Below are positions 33,908-41,970 of a DNA stretch of 64,000 nucleotides, piece by piece. The position numbers and the translations under genes are program-made. Under the pieces are notes generated by a model that saw only the letters and a program-made list of their open reading frames with translations, was not told where the DNA came from and searched no databases. Position 1 is the stretch's first letter; the number at the start of each line of letters is the position of its first letter. Source of the DNA: Halomonas elongata DSM 2581 (GTDB taxonomy: Bacteria; Pseudomonadota; Gammaproteobacteria; Pseudomonadales; Halomonadaceae); contig NC_014532.2 in NCBI RefSeq assembly GCF_000196875.2, positions 2,666,001 through 2,730,000 on the forward strand. Reading direction: 5' to 3'.

Positions 33908-34673
33908 GCAGGAACGCCTCCGGCACCGTCACGTGATATTCCCTATCCAACTTGCCGCCCTGGCAGAGCTGCCGCTTGCCTTTGCCGAGGTCCAGCCGGC
34001 GTGGTTCCAGACGACCGTACCAGGCATGCCCGGCGTGGCGAGCCAGCACCAGGAAGGCACGCTTCGTTCTCACCGAACGGCATCCCTCCAGCAATGCCTG
34101 CAGCCGGCGCGGACGCAGCGTATTGAGCCCGCCGAAGGTGTCGACCAGCTCACTGTTGAACAGCAGCTCGTTCGGCGTCACGGCGACCCACTCCAGGACA
34201 GCTCGCTCGGGGGTTGATACCTGCAAGCTGAAGGCCCTGCCATCCGGCGCGTAGTCCGTGAAGCTGCCGGGAATCTGCACCGGCAGGCCCTTTTCGGAGT
34301 GGAGCACCATCCGCCCTGCCCACTCGGCATCACTCAACCACCGGGGCAACCGAACGGCTTCCTTGCCATACAGGTGCGTTGTGCTCTCCCCCATGGGCAG
34401 ATAGTGGGCAAAGCCATGCAGTGCCAGGGCCGTTTGGCCACCCGGCCAAAGCGGTGGTAAGCCCGTGTCGTCGCTCGCCTGCAAGGCGAAAACAGCGCTC
34501 TCCCAGGTAAGAGGCTCCCCCGCTTGGCAGTAGGCGCCGTGCCCCACGCGTTGCAGCCAGCCACTGCCAGCCAGCTTACGCGCCTGATCAGAGGTGACGC
34601 CGTGTGACGCCAGCCAGGCGGTCGTCACGACGGCGCCATACGGGATCTTGTGCAGCAGCTGGTTTATTTTCAC
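33897..34673 (-). CDS. abiEi: AbiEi-family antitoxin, transcriptional autorepressor
   Basis: This GTG-start protein (258 residues) has the AbiEi winged-helix N-terminus: IPYGAVVTTAWLASHGVTSDQARKLAGSGWLQRVGHGAYC. The C-terminal domain follows, with VALQASDDTGLPPLWPGGQTALALHGF-like and ERAVLEWVAVTPNEL segments. AbiEi proteins repress their own promoter by binding inverted repeats and counteract AbiEii. A strong inverted repeat (ATAAACCA/TGGTTTAT) lies 40-58 bp upstream, and a third half-site overlaps the start of the gene. Confidence 0.92.
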   Translation of the reverse strand: MKINQLLHKIPYGAVVTTAWLASHGVTSDQARKLAGSGWLQRVGHGAYCQAGEPLTWESAVFALQASDDTGLPPLWPGGQTALALHGFAHYLPMGESTTHLYGKEAVRLPRWLSDAEWAGRMVLHSEKGLPVQIPGSFTDYAPDGRAFSLQVSTPERAVLEWVAVTPNELLFNSELVDTFGGLNTLRPRRLQALLEGCRSVRTKRAFLVLARHAGHAWYGRLEPRRLDLGKGKRQLCQGGKLDREYHVTVPEAFLHAD

Positions 34674-34712
34674 GTTAAAAAGCGGCCTTAAATTCCGTCT
34701 TCAGAGTGAATA

Positions 34713-34731
34713 ATAAACCACGTTGGTTTAT
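34713..34731. promoter_or_regulatory. Inverted repeat in the abiE promoter, probable AbiEi operator
   Basis: Perfect 8-bp arms ATAAACCA (34713-34720) and TGGTTTAT (34724-34731) flank CGT. A third copy of the half-site is at 34660-34667, overlapping codons 3-5 of abiEi. Known AbiEi proteins bind paired inverted repeats in their promoters. The rest of the 34674-34892 gap shows no gene. Confidence 0.65.
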
Positions 34732-34892
34732 CTTCAAGCACAAACTCGCCATTCATGGCCGCTTTTAGCGCAGCTTTTAAACCGAAAGCTGAGTATCCGG
34801 CCCTGCTTGAGCCCGAATTCAGCGGGAGGTAGCTTGAGGGACGAAGCTAGCAGAGAAGGCCGCTACAGGGGACAAAGCGGCCACACATCACA

Positions 34893-35249
34893 TTAATCCT
34901 GATAGTGCGTGTACTTTTTTGCACTTCCCTTCACCTGGCCGGCGGGATATTTCTCCGCATTCTTCTCCATCTTCGCCCGGCATGCCGCTTCGATATCCAC
35001 GTCCAGCTTGCCCGCCAGCCGGATCAGGTAGAGCTGAACATCGGCAATTTCATCGCGCACGGCGGCCAGTTGCTGCTCATCCAGCTCCCTGGACTGCGCC
35101 TCGGTCAGCCACTGGAAGCACTCCTGCAGTTCAGCTGCCTCCACCGTCAGCGCCATGGCCAGGTTCTTGGGCGAGTGGAACTGGTCCCAGTCGCGCTCGG
35201 TGGCGAACTGGTCCATGGCGTCACGAAGCTGCTTGAACGGGTCTGACAT
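34893..35249 (-). CDS. MazG-like nucleotide pyrophosphohydrolase
   Basis: This small (118-residue) all-alpha NTP pyrophosphatase has the MazG/RS21-C6 metal site: EAAELQECFQW (ExxE) and DEIADVQLYLIRLAGKL (ExxD), then CRAKMEKNAEKYP. It hydrolyses (d)NTPs to (d)NMP and PPi. The single-domain form with KNLAMALTVEAAELQE is most like the dCTPase/RS21-C6 branch. It lies directly downstream of a DUF2075 nuclease-helicase gene on the same strand; the two are often found together in islands, so a shared role in nucleotide-linked defence is plausible. Confidence 0.9.
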   Translation of the reverse strand: MSDPFKQLRDAMDQFATERDWDQFHSPKNLAMALTVEAAELQECFQWLTEAQSRELDEQQLAAVRDEIADVQLYLIRLAGKLDVDIEAACRAKMEKNAEKYPAGQVKGSAKKYTHYQD

Positions 35250-35356
35250 CTAGGGCTCACCTGGTTCTTCGGTATCGGATAGCGGTGAGCATGCCTGCTC
35301 TGCCGCTCGCTATCCAGCCAGCATCGGCATAGGCGGCTATCCGGCCGCCTGCTTGC

Positions 35357-37747
35357 TCACAGCACGGAGAGGAATTCGCCGATGACCTTCAGGTCCTCAA
35401 GCTCGTCCTCGAGCACAATGTCCTTGTAGCCGAAGGCGTTGGTCTGGGGCTTCAGCACGATGCGCTGGTTCACGAACTCGCCGTACTCCTCGACCTTCTC
35501 GCTCTGATACTGCTTCACCGTGAAGCTGCCGCCGTGGTCCGGGTCCTCGATGGCGCGATGCTGCACCACGACGACCTTGCCTTGCCGAGTGCCGCCGGGG
35601 TTGGTACGAAACAGGCACCAGGCGCCATTGGGGATGCGCCGGTTCATCGACTCCCCCACTACCCGGCTGACGAACAGATCGGGGCTCGCACGCATGACGT
35701 CCGGCAGCTCGACCCAGTGCTCGGCGTCGGCGATTTGCATCTCGCTGAACTCGCCGGCGGCGATGCTCAAATCGTACACGGGCACATGACGCTCGAACGG
35801 CACTGCCTCATCACGCGTCACGATGGGAAGATGCAAGCCATCCAGCGTCTCGGCCTCTTCAGCCAGATCGGCATGCTCGGTGGCCGCCTGCGCACGAGCG
35901 AAGGCCGCAAAGTACTCTCGGGTCTCGGGGTCTGTGGCATAGACGTAACAGCCCTTCTGGCCCCGCGTCATCAGCGTGCGATAGGTGTTCTTGATGATCT
36001 GGTCCGCCAGGGCACGGGCATGCTCAGGCAGCTCCTTGAGCATCTTCTTGTAGCCATGCACCGAGCGGTCCTGCCCTGCCCGCTTGGCCGCGTCCGTCAC
36101 CACGCGGCCGTCACGAATCACGAAGTCGTCGCCGATGATGACGCCGACGTAGTCGAATTCGAGCCCCTGGCAGGTGTGGATACAGCCGACCTGCTCTGCT
36201 GATCCATCGGCGATCGCCCACAGCATGCCGTCGTCATCGAGGTTCCACTGGGCCGCGAAGCCATGTTCGGGAAACACGATGTCCATGGCCTGCTTGTCCT
36301 TCTTGCTCGCCCATGGCCAGCAGTAGCCCGCCACCATGCGCGCCTTGTTGGCCTTGCGGTTCTTCTCGAGAATCGCCCGACGCATGGCACTCGGGTCATC
36401 GAACACCTGGAAGTCGTAGTCGATGTCCTCCAGGTCGGTGTTGGCCGTGGTGCGAATCTGCAGCGCATGATCGAGCCAGGCCAGGTAGCCATCCGAGCCG
36501 TTGCAGCGAAACTGCGATGCTAGCTCAAGCTCCTGAACCTCGGCGCCACACTCGGCCGCACGCCGCCGGATCTCCTCGACCGTCCCCACATCCTTCAGCG
36601 TCACACGCTGCGCCTCATCGATGAAGAAGATCGAGAAGCGTGACGCAGCGATCACCTCCATGATCTGGCTCTCGCCCAGGTTTTGATACATGCCGGACTT
36701 CTCGTTCAGGCGGTGCGCCTCATCGACGATCAGCGCATGGAAGGTATCCGGCTCGGCGCTGACGTAGCTGCCCGAGCCTTTGAACAGGTTGTCGATGTGG
36801 GTCTTCTTGCGCGTCCCGGTCAGCTTCTTCTTGAAGACCTCCCGAGGGGCCGAGTTGCGCGACACGTACTGGGTCATCATCTCGCGCTTCGTCAGCTCCA
36901 CCAGCAGGTTGATGGCCACCACCGACTTGCCGGTACCCGGCCCGCCCTGCACGATCAGGCACTGCTTGCTGCCGCTGCCTGCACGATGCGCAAGATCGAG
37001 CGCGGTTTCATAGACTAGCTTCTGCTCGTCGATCATCAGGAACTCGGCGTTGCCCTGCATCATCGATGCCAGCGCATCCGCCAGGTTCTTGCTCGGCTTG
37101 ATCACACCGTGCTCGATGCGATACATGATGGCGTTGCTGTCGCCGTACTTGATGTGCTGGCTCAGAAACTTCGAGAGCTTCAAGGCATCCTGCGAGATGA
37201 AGACCGGGGCACGGCTTGTGTGGTGCTCGTAGAAGGGATCATTGATGGCGTGCCCCTGCTTCATGTTGTGCAGGTAGGCGCAAGGCACCAGGCGGATCGA
37301 CTCGGAGCGTACCGTCTCGTTGTAGTCCTCTATCAGCGCGCCATAGGACCACGCCTGATACGACGGATGGTTGGTCTCGCGCACGCCGCCGCCCAGCTGG
37401 GTGCGCACGATGGCATCCTTCTTCGTCACCTCGACGGACTGCCACTGTTTCAGTTCCACGATGACCGCCGCATCGTCCCGCTGGTGGTTCTTGCCAGTCA
37501 GGATGAAGTCCACACGGCGATTGGTCAGCGGAATGTTGTACTCAATGGCCACTCCCGCCGATGCGGGAATGCCCTCGTCGAGCAGAACGCTCATCATGAA
37601 GCGCAGGGAGTTCTCCCACGACGTCACCTCACTGCGCGGCGAGTTGCGGTTCAGCCTGCGTGCCACCTCGTTCTCGATGGCGTCGGTGATGACGTTGGCT
37701 CGCACATCGTCGATAAACTGCTGCTTGGTGGCGTTATAGACCAGCAT
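35357..37747 (-). CDS. PD-(D/E)xK nuclease - DUF2075 helicase - S24 peptidase-like fusion
   Basis: Three parts are visible in 796 residues. Residues 75-101 hold a PD-(D/E)xK-like site (NRRVDFILTG with D80; VIVELKQW with E98 and K100). Residues 260-640 form the DUF2075/SF1-type helicase core: Walker A IVQGGPGTGKS (267-275), ALIVDEAH (342-345), then CQGLEFDYVGVI and YRTLMTRGQKG near the C-terminal motor motifs. Residues about 680-796 match the LexA/S24 peptidase fold (VVGESMNRRIPNG with S700; FTVKQY with K745). A Ser-Lys protease or autocleavage module on a helicase suggests activation by DNA damage or phage signals. Its partner gene encodes MazG. Confidence 0.85.
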   Translation of the reverse strand: MLVYNATKQQFIDDVRANVITDAIENEVARRLNRNSPRSEVTSWENSLRFMMSVLLDEGIPASAGVAIEYNIPLTNRRVDFILTGKNHQRDDAAVIVELKQWQSVEVTKKDAIVRTQLGGGVRETNHPSYQAWSYGALIEDYNETVRSESIRLVPCAYLHNMKQGHAINDPFYEHHTSRAPVFISQDALKLSKFLSQHIKYGDSNAIMYRIEHGVIKPSKNLADALASMMQGNAEFLMIDEQKLVYETALDLAHRAGSGSKQCLIVQGGPGTGKSVVAINLLVELTKREMMTQYVSRNSAPREVFKKKLTGTRKKTHIDNLFKGSGSYVSAEPDTFHALIVDEAHRLNEKSGMYQNLGESQIMEVIAASRFSIFFIDEAQRVTLKDVGTVEEIRRRAAECGAEVQELELASQFRCNGSDGYLAWLDHALQIRTTANTDLEDIDYDFQVFDDPSAMRRAILEKNRKANKARMVAGYCWPWASKKDKQAMDIVFPEHGFAAQWNLDDDGMLWAIADGSAEQVGCIHTCQGLEFDYVGVIIGDDFVIRDGRVVTDAAKRAGQDRSVHGYKKMLKELPEHARALADQIIKNTYRTLMTRGQKGCYVYATDPETREYFAAFARAQAATEHADLAEEAETLDGLHLPIVTRDEAVPFERHVPVYDLSIAAGEFSEMQIADAEHWVELPDVMRASPDLFVSRVVGESMNRRIPNGAWCLFRTNPGGTRQGKVVVVQHRAIEDPDHGGSFTVKQYQSEKVEEYGEFVNQRIVLKPQTNAFGYKDIVLEDELEDLKVIGEFLSVL

Positions 37748-38277
37748 TCCCTATAAACTTCCCTTTATAAACAGACGGTTATGAATTTTTCATACTCATA
37801 CATCTAGCAATTATGCACGCTTGGGGGCAGCAACAGCACAGATCAGAGTCAAAGAAGACTTGAGTCTGTGCCCGCTGGCTTCAGCGACCAGCCTATCTAC
37901 CTGCTATCTTAGCCAGCTCAACAGCCGTTCCTGTCGCCAGAGAGGCTGTCCGGCTATATCTGCCACTCCCCCGCCACCCAACGAGCCAGAACTGGAAAAG
38001 CCTGCTGCCTAGGCAGACGAGGTGTCACCTGTGCCAGCGTTGTCGCCGCCAGAACGGCTACCACTCCAGCTACCACTATTATCACCTCCACTGCCGCCAA
38101 AGCCAGGCATTGACCTCCCGGACGTGGCCGCCTAGGCCTTCTCAAAGGCCGCTTTGACGGTGCTAACTTCACCAGCCATATTGGTTGTTCTAGCCATTTC
38201 GGAGCCTCTCAGTGCGGCACCACCCGACGCGATAACTGATTCCTAAGCCACTAGGAAGAGAACAGCCAAGCCTTGCC
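37748..38277. other. Gene-poor gap containing a tiny frame with two in-frame amber codons
   Basis: On the minus strand an ATG at 38197 follows a good ribosome site (GAGAGG, eight bases upstream) and encodes MARTTNMAGEVSTVKAAFEK then A, before TAG at 38134-38132. The same frame stays open, Gly/Ser-rich (MPGFGGSGGDNSGSWSGS), to a second TAG at 38011-38009, and then on past 37950. Both ambers lie in GCCTAGGC. Either this is a 21-residue peptide or a decayed or recoded Gly-rich protein. Nothing else is supported here. Confidence 0.4.
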
Positions 38278-39117
38278 TTAATATTGATGCTCAGGGAGAT
38301 CTCTCGATGAAAAATATTCTACACCAACACCAAATTTAGTTTCCTCTCCTTTCATTGTTCCTAAGATGCTTCCAACACCATATGTATTGGGGTGTGTAGT
38401 ATCACGAAAGTCTTCCAGCACCTCTCTTGACGGAATTGGGGTTTGATCAAATGGGAGAGGGCTAATATCTCCATAGCTCACACCCAGAGGATTGTATGCC
38501 AAATAAATATTGCGATAATTCCCTGGATTACCCAAATAGACTCCCTCACTATATTGAAAATACTTTGATGAAAGCGCTGCCTCTGGAGCTTCATAAGCTT
38601 CCGAAATTTCAGAAAACTTCATGCCTAGGCTACCATTCACGTATGGAACCCTCGGTTTAAAACCAGAATCCTTAGAAGTCACTGCATAAAAAACCACTTG
38701 ATTATAAATTTCATTAAACACAACCTGCAGATAAAACCTTTTAAATGAATATACGTATTCAGCAAGATCTCCACTCTCATCATGACTCTCTAAAACAGGG
38801 GCACCAAAAACAGACTCTACATGTTTAATAGAAACCCCAGAATTCATCATCTTCAAGCCATCCTCCGCCCTCTTCTGCTTTAAAAAATCCTTATAAAAAC
38901 CCAAGAAATCTTTCATCCCTCCCACAACTAAAAAAGCACCGAGCAATACTGGCCAAAACCATTTAAAAAACTTTTTAAAAAATCTAAAAAACAACATATC
39001 ACTCCTCATAAAAGCACCACAAAACCATCCGAAATCACCAGACCACTTTAGTTCTGGCCACTCGATTCTTATTCTCCGTTTCAGCTCATCCCGCGGCAAA
39101 GATGATATCTTGGACAT
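38278..39117 (-). CDS. Hypothetical single-span membrane protein, possibly ETEC_3214-like
   Basis: This 279-residue protein has a short cytosolic N-terminus (LKRRIRIEWPELKWSGDF), one strong hydrophobic helix near residues 42-68 flanked by Lys/Phe-rich sequence (FFRFFKKFFKWFW), and a mostly beta-strand C-terminal domain containing VESVFGAPVL and EYVYSFKRFYLQVVF. The layout resembles the small ETEC_3214-type membrane proteins, but I am not certain. The gene is strongly A+T-rich (long A and T runs at 38870-39000), which marks it as foreign even within the island. It lies between the defence block and the mobilisation genes. Confidence 0.6.
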   Translation of the reverse strand: MSKISSLPRDELKRRIRIEWPELKWSGDFGWFCGAFMRSDMLFFRFFKKFFKWFWPVLLGAFLVVGGMKDFLGFYKDFLKQKRAEDGLKMMNSGVSIKHVESVFGAPVLESHDESGDLAEYVYSFKRFYLQVVFNEIYNQVVFYAVTSKDSGFKPRVPYVNGSLGMKFSEISEAYEAPEAALSSKYFQYSEGVYLGNPGNYRNIYLAYNPLGVSYGDISPLPFDQTPIPSREVLEDFRDTTHPNTYGVGSILGTMKGEETKFGVGVEYFSSRDLPEHQY

Positions 39118-39212
39118 ACCCCCACAACACAGTTATTTCATCTGAGGCCATACGACGTGGAGGGGATGCGCTCCCAGTTGTGTTGCAGAGACAGGTGTCC
39201 ACCAAGACTCGC

Positions 39213-40208
39213 CTATCGTTCGTCTTGATAATCCTGAGCTCTACCTTCCACTTTCCCCTGGCACGTTTGAGCACTCCGTTGTAGCCGCTCCACAATCTTC
39301 TCCTGAAGTTCGTGTCGTTTGGTCTTCATAGAAGGCATGGAGCCTACAAAAGCCGTGATGCATTTGGCCAGTTCCTGGTCATCGGAGTCGTGGCTCTGAG
39401 CCAAATCTTGGGCCGCCGTCAGCCAGGCCTTGCGAACATAGGTCTGGCGCTCCTTAATACGGTCCTCCCAAGGGCGTGGCTTCGGTGCTTGACCGGCTCG
39501 CTGGTCGCGGAAGTCTTCAAGGACCTCCCGGACCTTCGCCTGGTCCACCTGTGGCGTCTGGCCTTTCTCGCGAATGTGGTGCACCACTTGGCTAACGCCC
39601 TTCTTGATCACGCCACGGGTGGCACGCGGTGTGGCCTCGGCCTCAACCCCTCGGCGCTCCAGCTCAGTGGCGAAGGCCTCTCGCCACTTCTGCGGGTCGC
39701 CCTTCTTCACGTTCAACCGACGGCCGTCATAGCCCAGGCTCTTCACCGTCAGGTGGATGTGGGGGCTATCCGTGTCGGTGTGCAGCGCCATGACATACTG
39801 ATGATTCTGGCCAAACTGTCGTTTGGCGAATGCTCGGACGGCATTCTTCACGTCACGCGGCTCAGTGCCGGCCGGCATGGACATGATGATGTTGGTCGTG
39901 TCGCGGGTGTTCTTCCGGCGTTTGCCCTGGTCCTGCGCCCAATCCTTGGCCAGGGCGCGAACCTCGTCTTTCCCTTTGATCACATCGCCATGTTCGTCCT
40001 CGAGCTCCAGGTTGCCATTGCGGCTGATGTAGTCCAAGTGGGATTGGACATGATCGGCTCCCTTGGCATTACCGGTGATCTTCACCATGACCTCGGGCGC
40101 ATAGTTCACAACTCGCCGGGCACGCGCATGATTGCCGGTTCGTCCGCCCTTGCTCTTGACCGGGCCTTCCAGCAGGTCAGCAATCGTGTCGTCAGCCAGA
40201 CTACCCAT
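39213..40208 (-). CDS. Mobilisation relaxase (VirD2/MobA type)
   Basis: This 331-residue protein has an N-terminal relaxase domain: VMVKITGNAKGADHVQSHLD followed by YISRNG with the nicking Tyr60, then the metal site MALHTDTDSPHIHLTVK (H143, H150, H152). The relaxase cuts and pilots one strand of transfer DNA. The C-terminus is charged and helical (RHELQEKIVERLQ). Its first 8 bp overlap a second, shorter relaxase-like gene with which it shares clear sequence similarity. The two are a tandem duplication. Confidence 0.88.
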   Translation of the reverse strand: MGSLADDTIADLLEGPVKSKGGRTGNHARARRVVNYAPEVMVKITGNAKGADHVQSHLDYISRNGNLELEDEHGDVIKGKDEVRALAKDWAQDQGKRRKNTRDTTNIIMSMPAGTEPRDVKNAVRAFAKRQFGQNHQYVMALHTDTDSPHIHLTVKSLGYDGRRLNVKKGDPQKWREAFATELERRGVEAEATPRATRGVIKKGVSQVVHHIREKGQTPQVDQAKVREVLEDFRDQRAGQAPKPRPWEDRIKERQTYVRKAWLTAAQDLAQSHDSDDQELAKCITAFVGSMPSMKTKRHELQEKIVERLQRSAQTCQGKVEGRAQDYQDER

Positions 40209-40713
40209 CTTTCCTCCTTCGGGTGGCCTTTAATGTGGCTTTCGCTTCCACCCCGCACCGTTCCAGCTCGTCTGCAAAGACCTCCCGCCACTTCTGCGGG
40301 TCGCCCTTCGCCACATGCAACCGACGCCCATCATTGCCAAGATTCCGCACCGTAAGTTGGACATGCGGATTGTCGGTGTCCGTGTGCAGGGCCATGGCAT
40401 ACTGATAATTCTGACCAAATTGCCGCTTGGCGAACGCCTGGGAGGCCCTTTTTAGCGCCTGCGGGTCGGTTCCGGCCGGCATCGACAGAACGATATTGGT
40501 GGTATAACGAGAGTTCTTGCGCTGCAGACCTTGAAACCTCGACCAGTCTCTAGCCAAGTCACGGACCATATCTTCCGTGAAAGAGAACTGGCCGCTTTCG
40601 TCCTCAAGCTCCACTGCTCCGTTCTTACTGATGCGAAGCAAATCGCTCTCAACTTGGTCCGCATCGTATGCATTACTGACTATCCGCACGACGACTTCCG
40701 GCTTATCCATCAT
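40201..40713 (-). CDS. Duplicated relaxase domain lacking catalytic residues
   Basis: The 170-residue protein aligns over its whole length with the N-terminal part of the relaxase encoded downstream (QVESDLLRISKNG against HVQSHLDYISRNG; FAKRQFGQNYQYAMALHTDT against FAKRQFGQNHQYVMALHTDT). The nicking Tyr is Arg27, and the third metal His is Gln119 (HTDTDNPHVQL); H110 and H117 remain. The C-terminal half of the relaxase is absent. It cannot nick DNA by the usual mechanism and may act as a DNA-binding or dominant partner, or be decaying. It starts inside the end of the MobC-like gene and ends inside the start of the relaxase. Confidence 0.82.
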   Translation of the reverse strand: MMDKPEVVVRIVSNAYDADQVESDLLRISKNGAVELEDESGQFSFTEDMVRDLARDWSRFQGLQRKNSRYTTNIVLSMPAGTDPQALKRASQAFAKRQFGQNYQYAMALHTDTDNPHVQLTVRNLGNDGRRLHVAKGDPQKWREVFADELERCGVEAKATLKATRRRKDG

Positions 40714-41227
40714 CCCTCCATCGATTCATGTTCCTGGACAGCAGACTGGCCACCCGGTCCTTGTGCTGCTCAATTCTCTCGGCCAGCGCCTCGATGGCCT
40801 CTCGCTTGAGCTTGTCGCTCTCACGAAATTCGATGTTCAAAACCTTGGCGACCTGGTTCAGGTTTTTACCAATGGCACGCAATTCCCTGTTTGACTCCCG
40901 CAAGACGGCCACCTCGGCGTCCGTCAGCACGGGCTCTTGATACAGTTCAGCCATGACCATCGACGTGACCCAACTGGTACGGCTGGGATAGCCCTCCTCT
41001 TGAGCACGTTGTGTTAGCCAGCGTTCCTGAGTGGGTGATAGGCGGATGGTGAGCTTTCGGGACCTAGCTTCGTCCTCTTGGTCGTCCGCCATTACAGTCA
41101 CAGCCCTGCCGGCAACGCGCTGAATCATTCGCCGCAGCATGTCCGACTCGCGTAGGCCGTTGGCCTTGCAGAACTGCGCCCAGGCGTTCTTCTCGATTTC
41201 TGTCAGGCGTGCTTCAACTCTCGGCAT
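40703..41227 (-). CDS. mobC: MobC-like relaxosome accessory protein
   Basis: I place the start at the ATG at 41227 (174 residues, MPRVEARLTEIEKNAW, GGAG upstream). The frame continues to 41494 but crosses the promoter palindrome and is Cys-rich nonsense. A ribbon-helix-helix-type region (SRKLTIRLSPTQERWLTQRA) is followed by NRELRAIGKNLNQVAKVLNI, the MobC signature, and a coiled C-terminus. It should bind the transfer origin and help the relaxase. It is translationally coupled to the shorter relaxase-like gene. Confidence 0.82.
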   Translation of the reverse strand: MPRVEARLTEIEKNAWAQFCKANGLRESDMLRRMIQRVAGRAVTVMADDQEDEARSRKLTIRLSPTQERWLTQRAQEEGYPSRTSWVTSMVMAELYQEPVLTDAEVAVLRESNRELRAIGKNLNQVAKVLNIEFRESDKLKREAIEALAERIEQHKDRVASLLSRNMNRWRDDG

Positions 41228-41326
41228 AGTCCAGTTTTCTCCACCGCTGAGAGGTGGGCTAGGCAAGTTTGCCGGCATACGCCAGCACTTGCCGAATCCT
41301 GCCCTAGCTCTAAATCCATACATTCT

Positions 41327-41344
41327 TTTCGTACGCACGAAAAA
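41327..41344. promoter_or_regulatory. Palindrome copy 1 (TTTTCGTACGCACGAAAA), upstream of mobC
   Basis: Arms TTTTCGT and ACGAAAA flank ACGC. The site lies 100 bp before the mobC start, with the sequence CTAGGGC-like between them. The same site occurs at 41725, with small variants at 43518 and 44176. A shared repressor operator is the simplest reading. Confidence 0.65.
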
Positions 41345-41429
41345 TGGCTGGCATTCCAAATGGGATAAACAGCAACAGGTAAGAGCGCTAGGCTTCGCCA
41401 TTAGTAATACGGACGGACCTGTCTCAAAC

Positions 41430-41645
41430 CTACTCGTTGCCTGGGGCTGATCCAGAGGCTCCGCCATTAGACATAGGGGAGGGACTTTGAACACTCTCGG
41501 TTGATCCGGCTCCCGGTGGTGAAGCTTCAGTTTCAGTACGCACGCGCCGACGCCTGGCCATTTCAGCTTTCATCCAATGGCCAGCGGCACGCATCTCAGC
41601 CCGCAGGTCCTCGATCTCCTCGGGTGTCAAACGATGGTAGCTCAC
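41430..41645 (-). CDS. Small charged protein, paralogue of the gene at 41776-41970
   Basis: This GTG-start gene (71 residues) has a strong TAGGAGGAG ribosome site. The N-terminal half, RLTPEEIEDLRAEMRAAGHW followed by MKAEMARRRR, closely matches RLTPAEIEALRQEMRQDGQW and AKAELAKRRR of the next gene. The C-terminus is Ser/Gly/Pro-rich and variable. I know no function. Its position between mobilisation and mating-pair genes, and its duplicated promoter palindrome, suggest a regulatory or relaxosome role. Confidence 0.6.
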   Translation of the reverse strand: MSYHRLTPEEIEDLRAEMRAAGHWMKAEMARRRRVRTETEASPPGAGSTESVQSPSPMSNGGASGSAPGNE

Positions 41646-41724
41646 TGGGTCTCCTCCTAAGATGTATCACGCCGGAGCTGCGGATATATCGCTGCCCTAG
41701 CCCTAGGTCTCAAGTCCCCCAATC

Positions 41725-41742
41725 TTTTCGTACGCACGAAAA
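41725..41742. promoter_or_regulatory. Palindrome copy 2 (TTTTCGTACGCACGAAAA)
   Basis: Identical in sequence to copy 1. It lies 80 bp upstream of the 41430-41645 gene. Around both copies the flanking sequence is also related (CCTAGC-CTA then AATC or ATTC before the palindrome), indicating a duplicated promoter. Confidence 0.65.
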
Positions 41743-41775
41743 ACATTACAGCCCAGCGACCGCAAGTACTCCCCA

Positions 41776-41970
41776 TTAGTCGTTGTTTCTGGGGCCCACA
41801 AAAGTCCCGCTCCTTGCGAGACTCGATCCAGCCGGTGGCTCAGCATGTTCGCGCCGACGCTTGGCTAGTTCGGCCTTTGCCCACTGCCCGTCCTGTCGCA
41901 TCTCTTGCCGCAGAGCCTCAATCTCGGCCGGGGTCAGCCGCCGCCACCCAGGATCCTCATTCGGCGTCAT
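41776..41970 (-). CDS. Small charged protein, paralogue of the gene at 41430-41645
   Basis: The ATG at 41970 (64 residues) overlaps the stop codon of the upstream gene as ATGA. The core RLTPAEIEALRQEMRQDGQW then AKAELAKRRREHAEP repeats the small gene downstream. No motif is recognised. It is translationally coupled to a small membrane protein gene and so belongs to the mating-pair operon. The frame extending to 42042 is rejected because it starts within that gene. Confidence 0.6.
   Translation of the reverse strand: MTPNEDPGWRRLTPAEIEALRQEMRQDGQWAKAELAKRRREHAEPPAGSSLARSGTFVGPRNND

Noticed and set aside
30616..35249. A PARIS- or Gabija-type system made of the ABC ATPase and neighbours
   Set aside because: No TOPRIM partner, no UvrD-like helicase partner, and an attC site isolates the ATPase gene in its own cassette.
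40703..41494. A 263-residue version of the MobC-like protein
   Set aside because: The extra N-terminus crosses the promoter palindrome, is Cys-rich and unlike any relaxosome protein.
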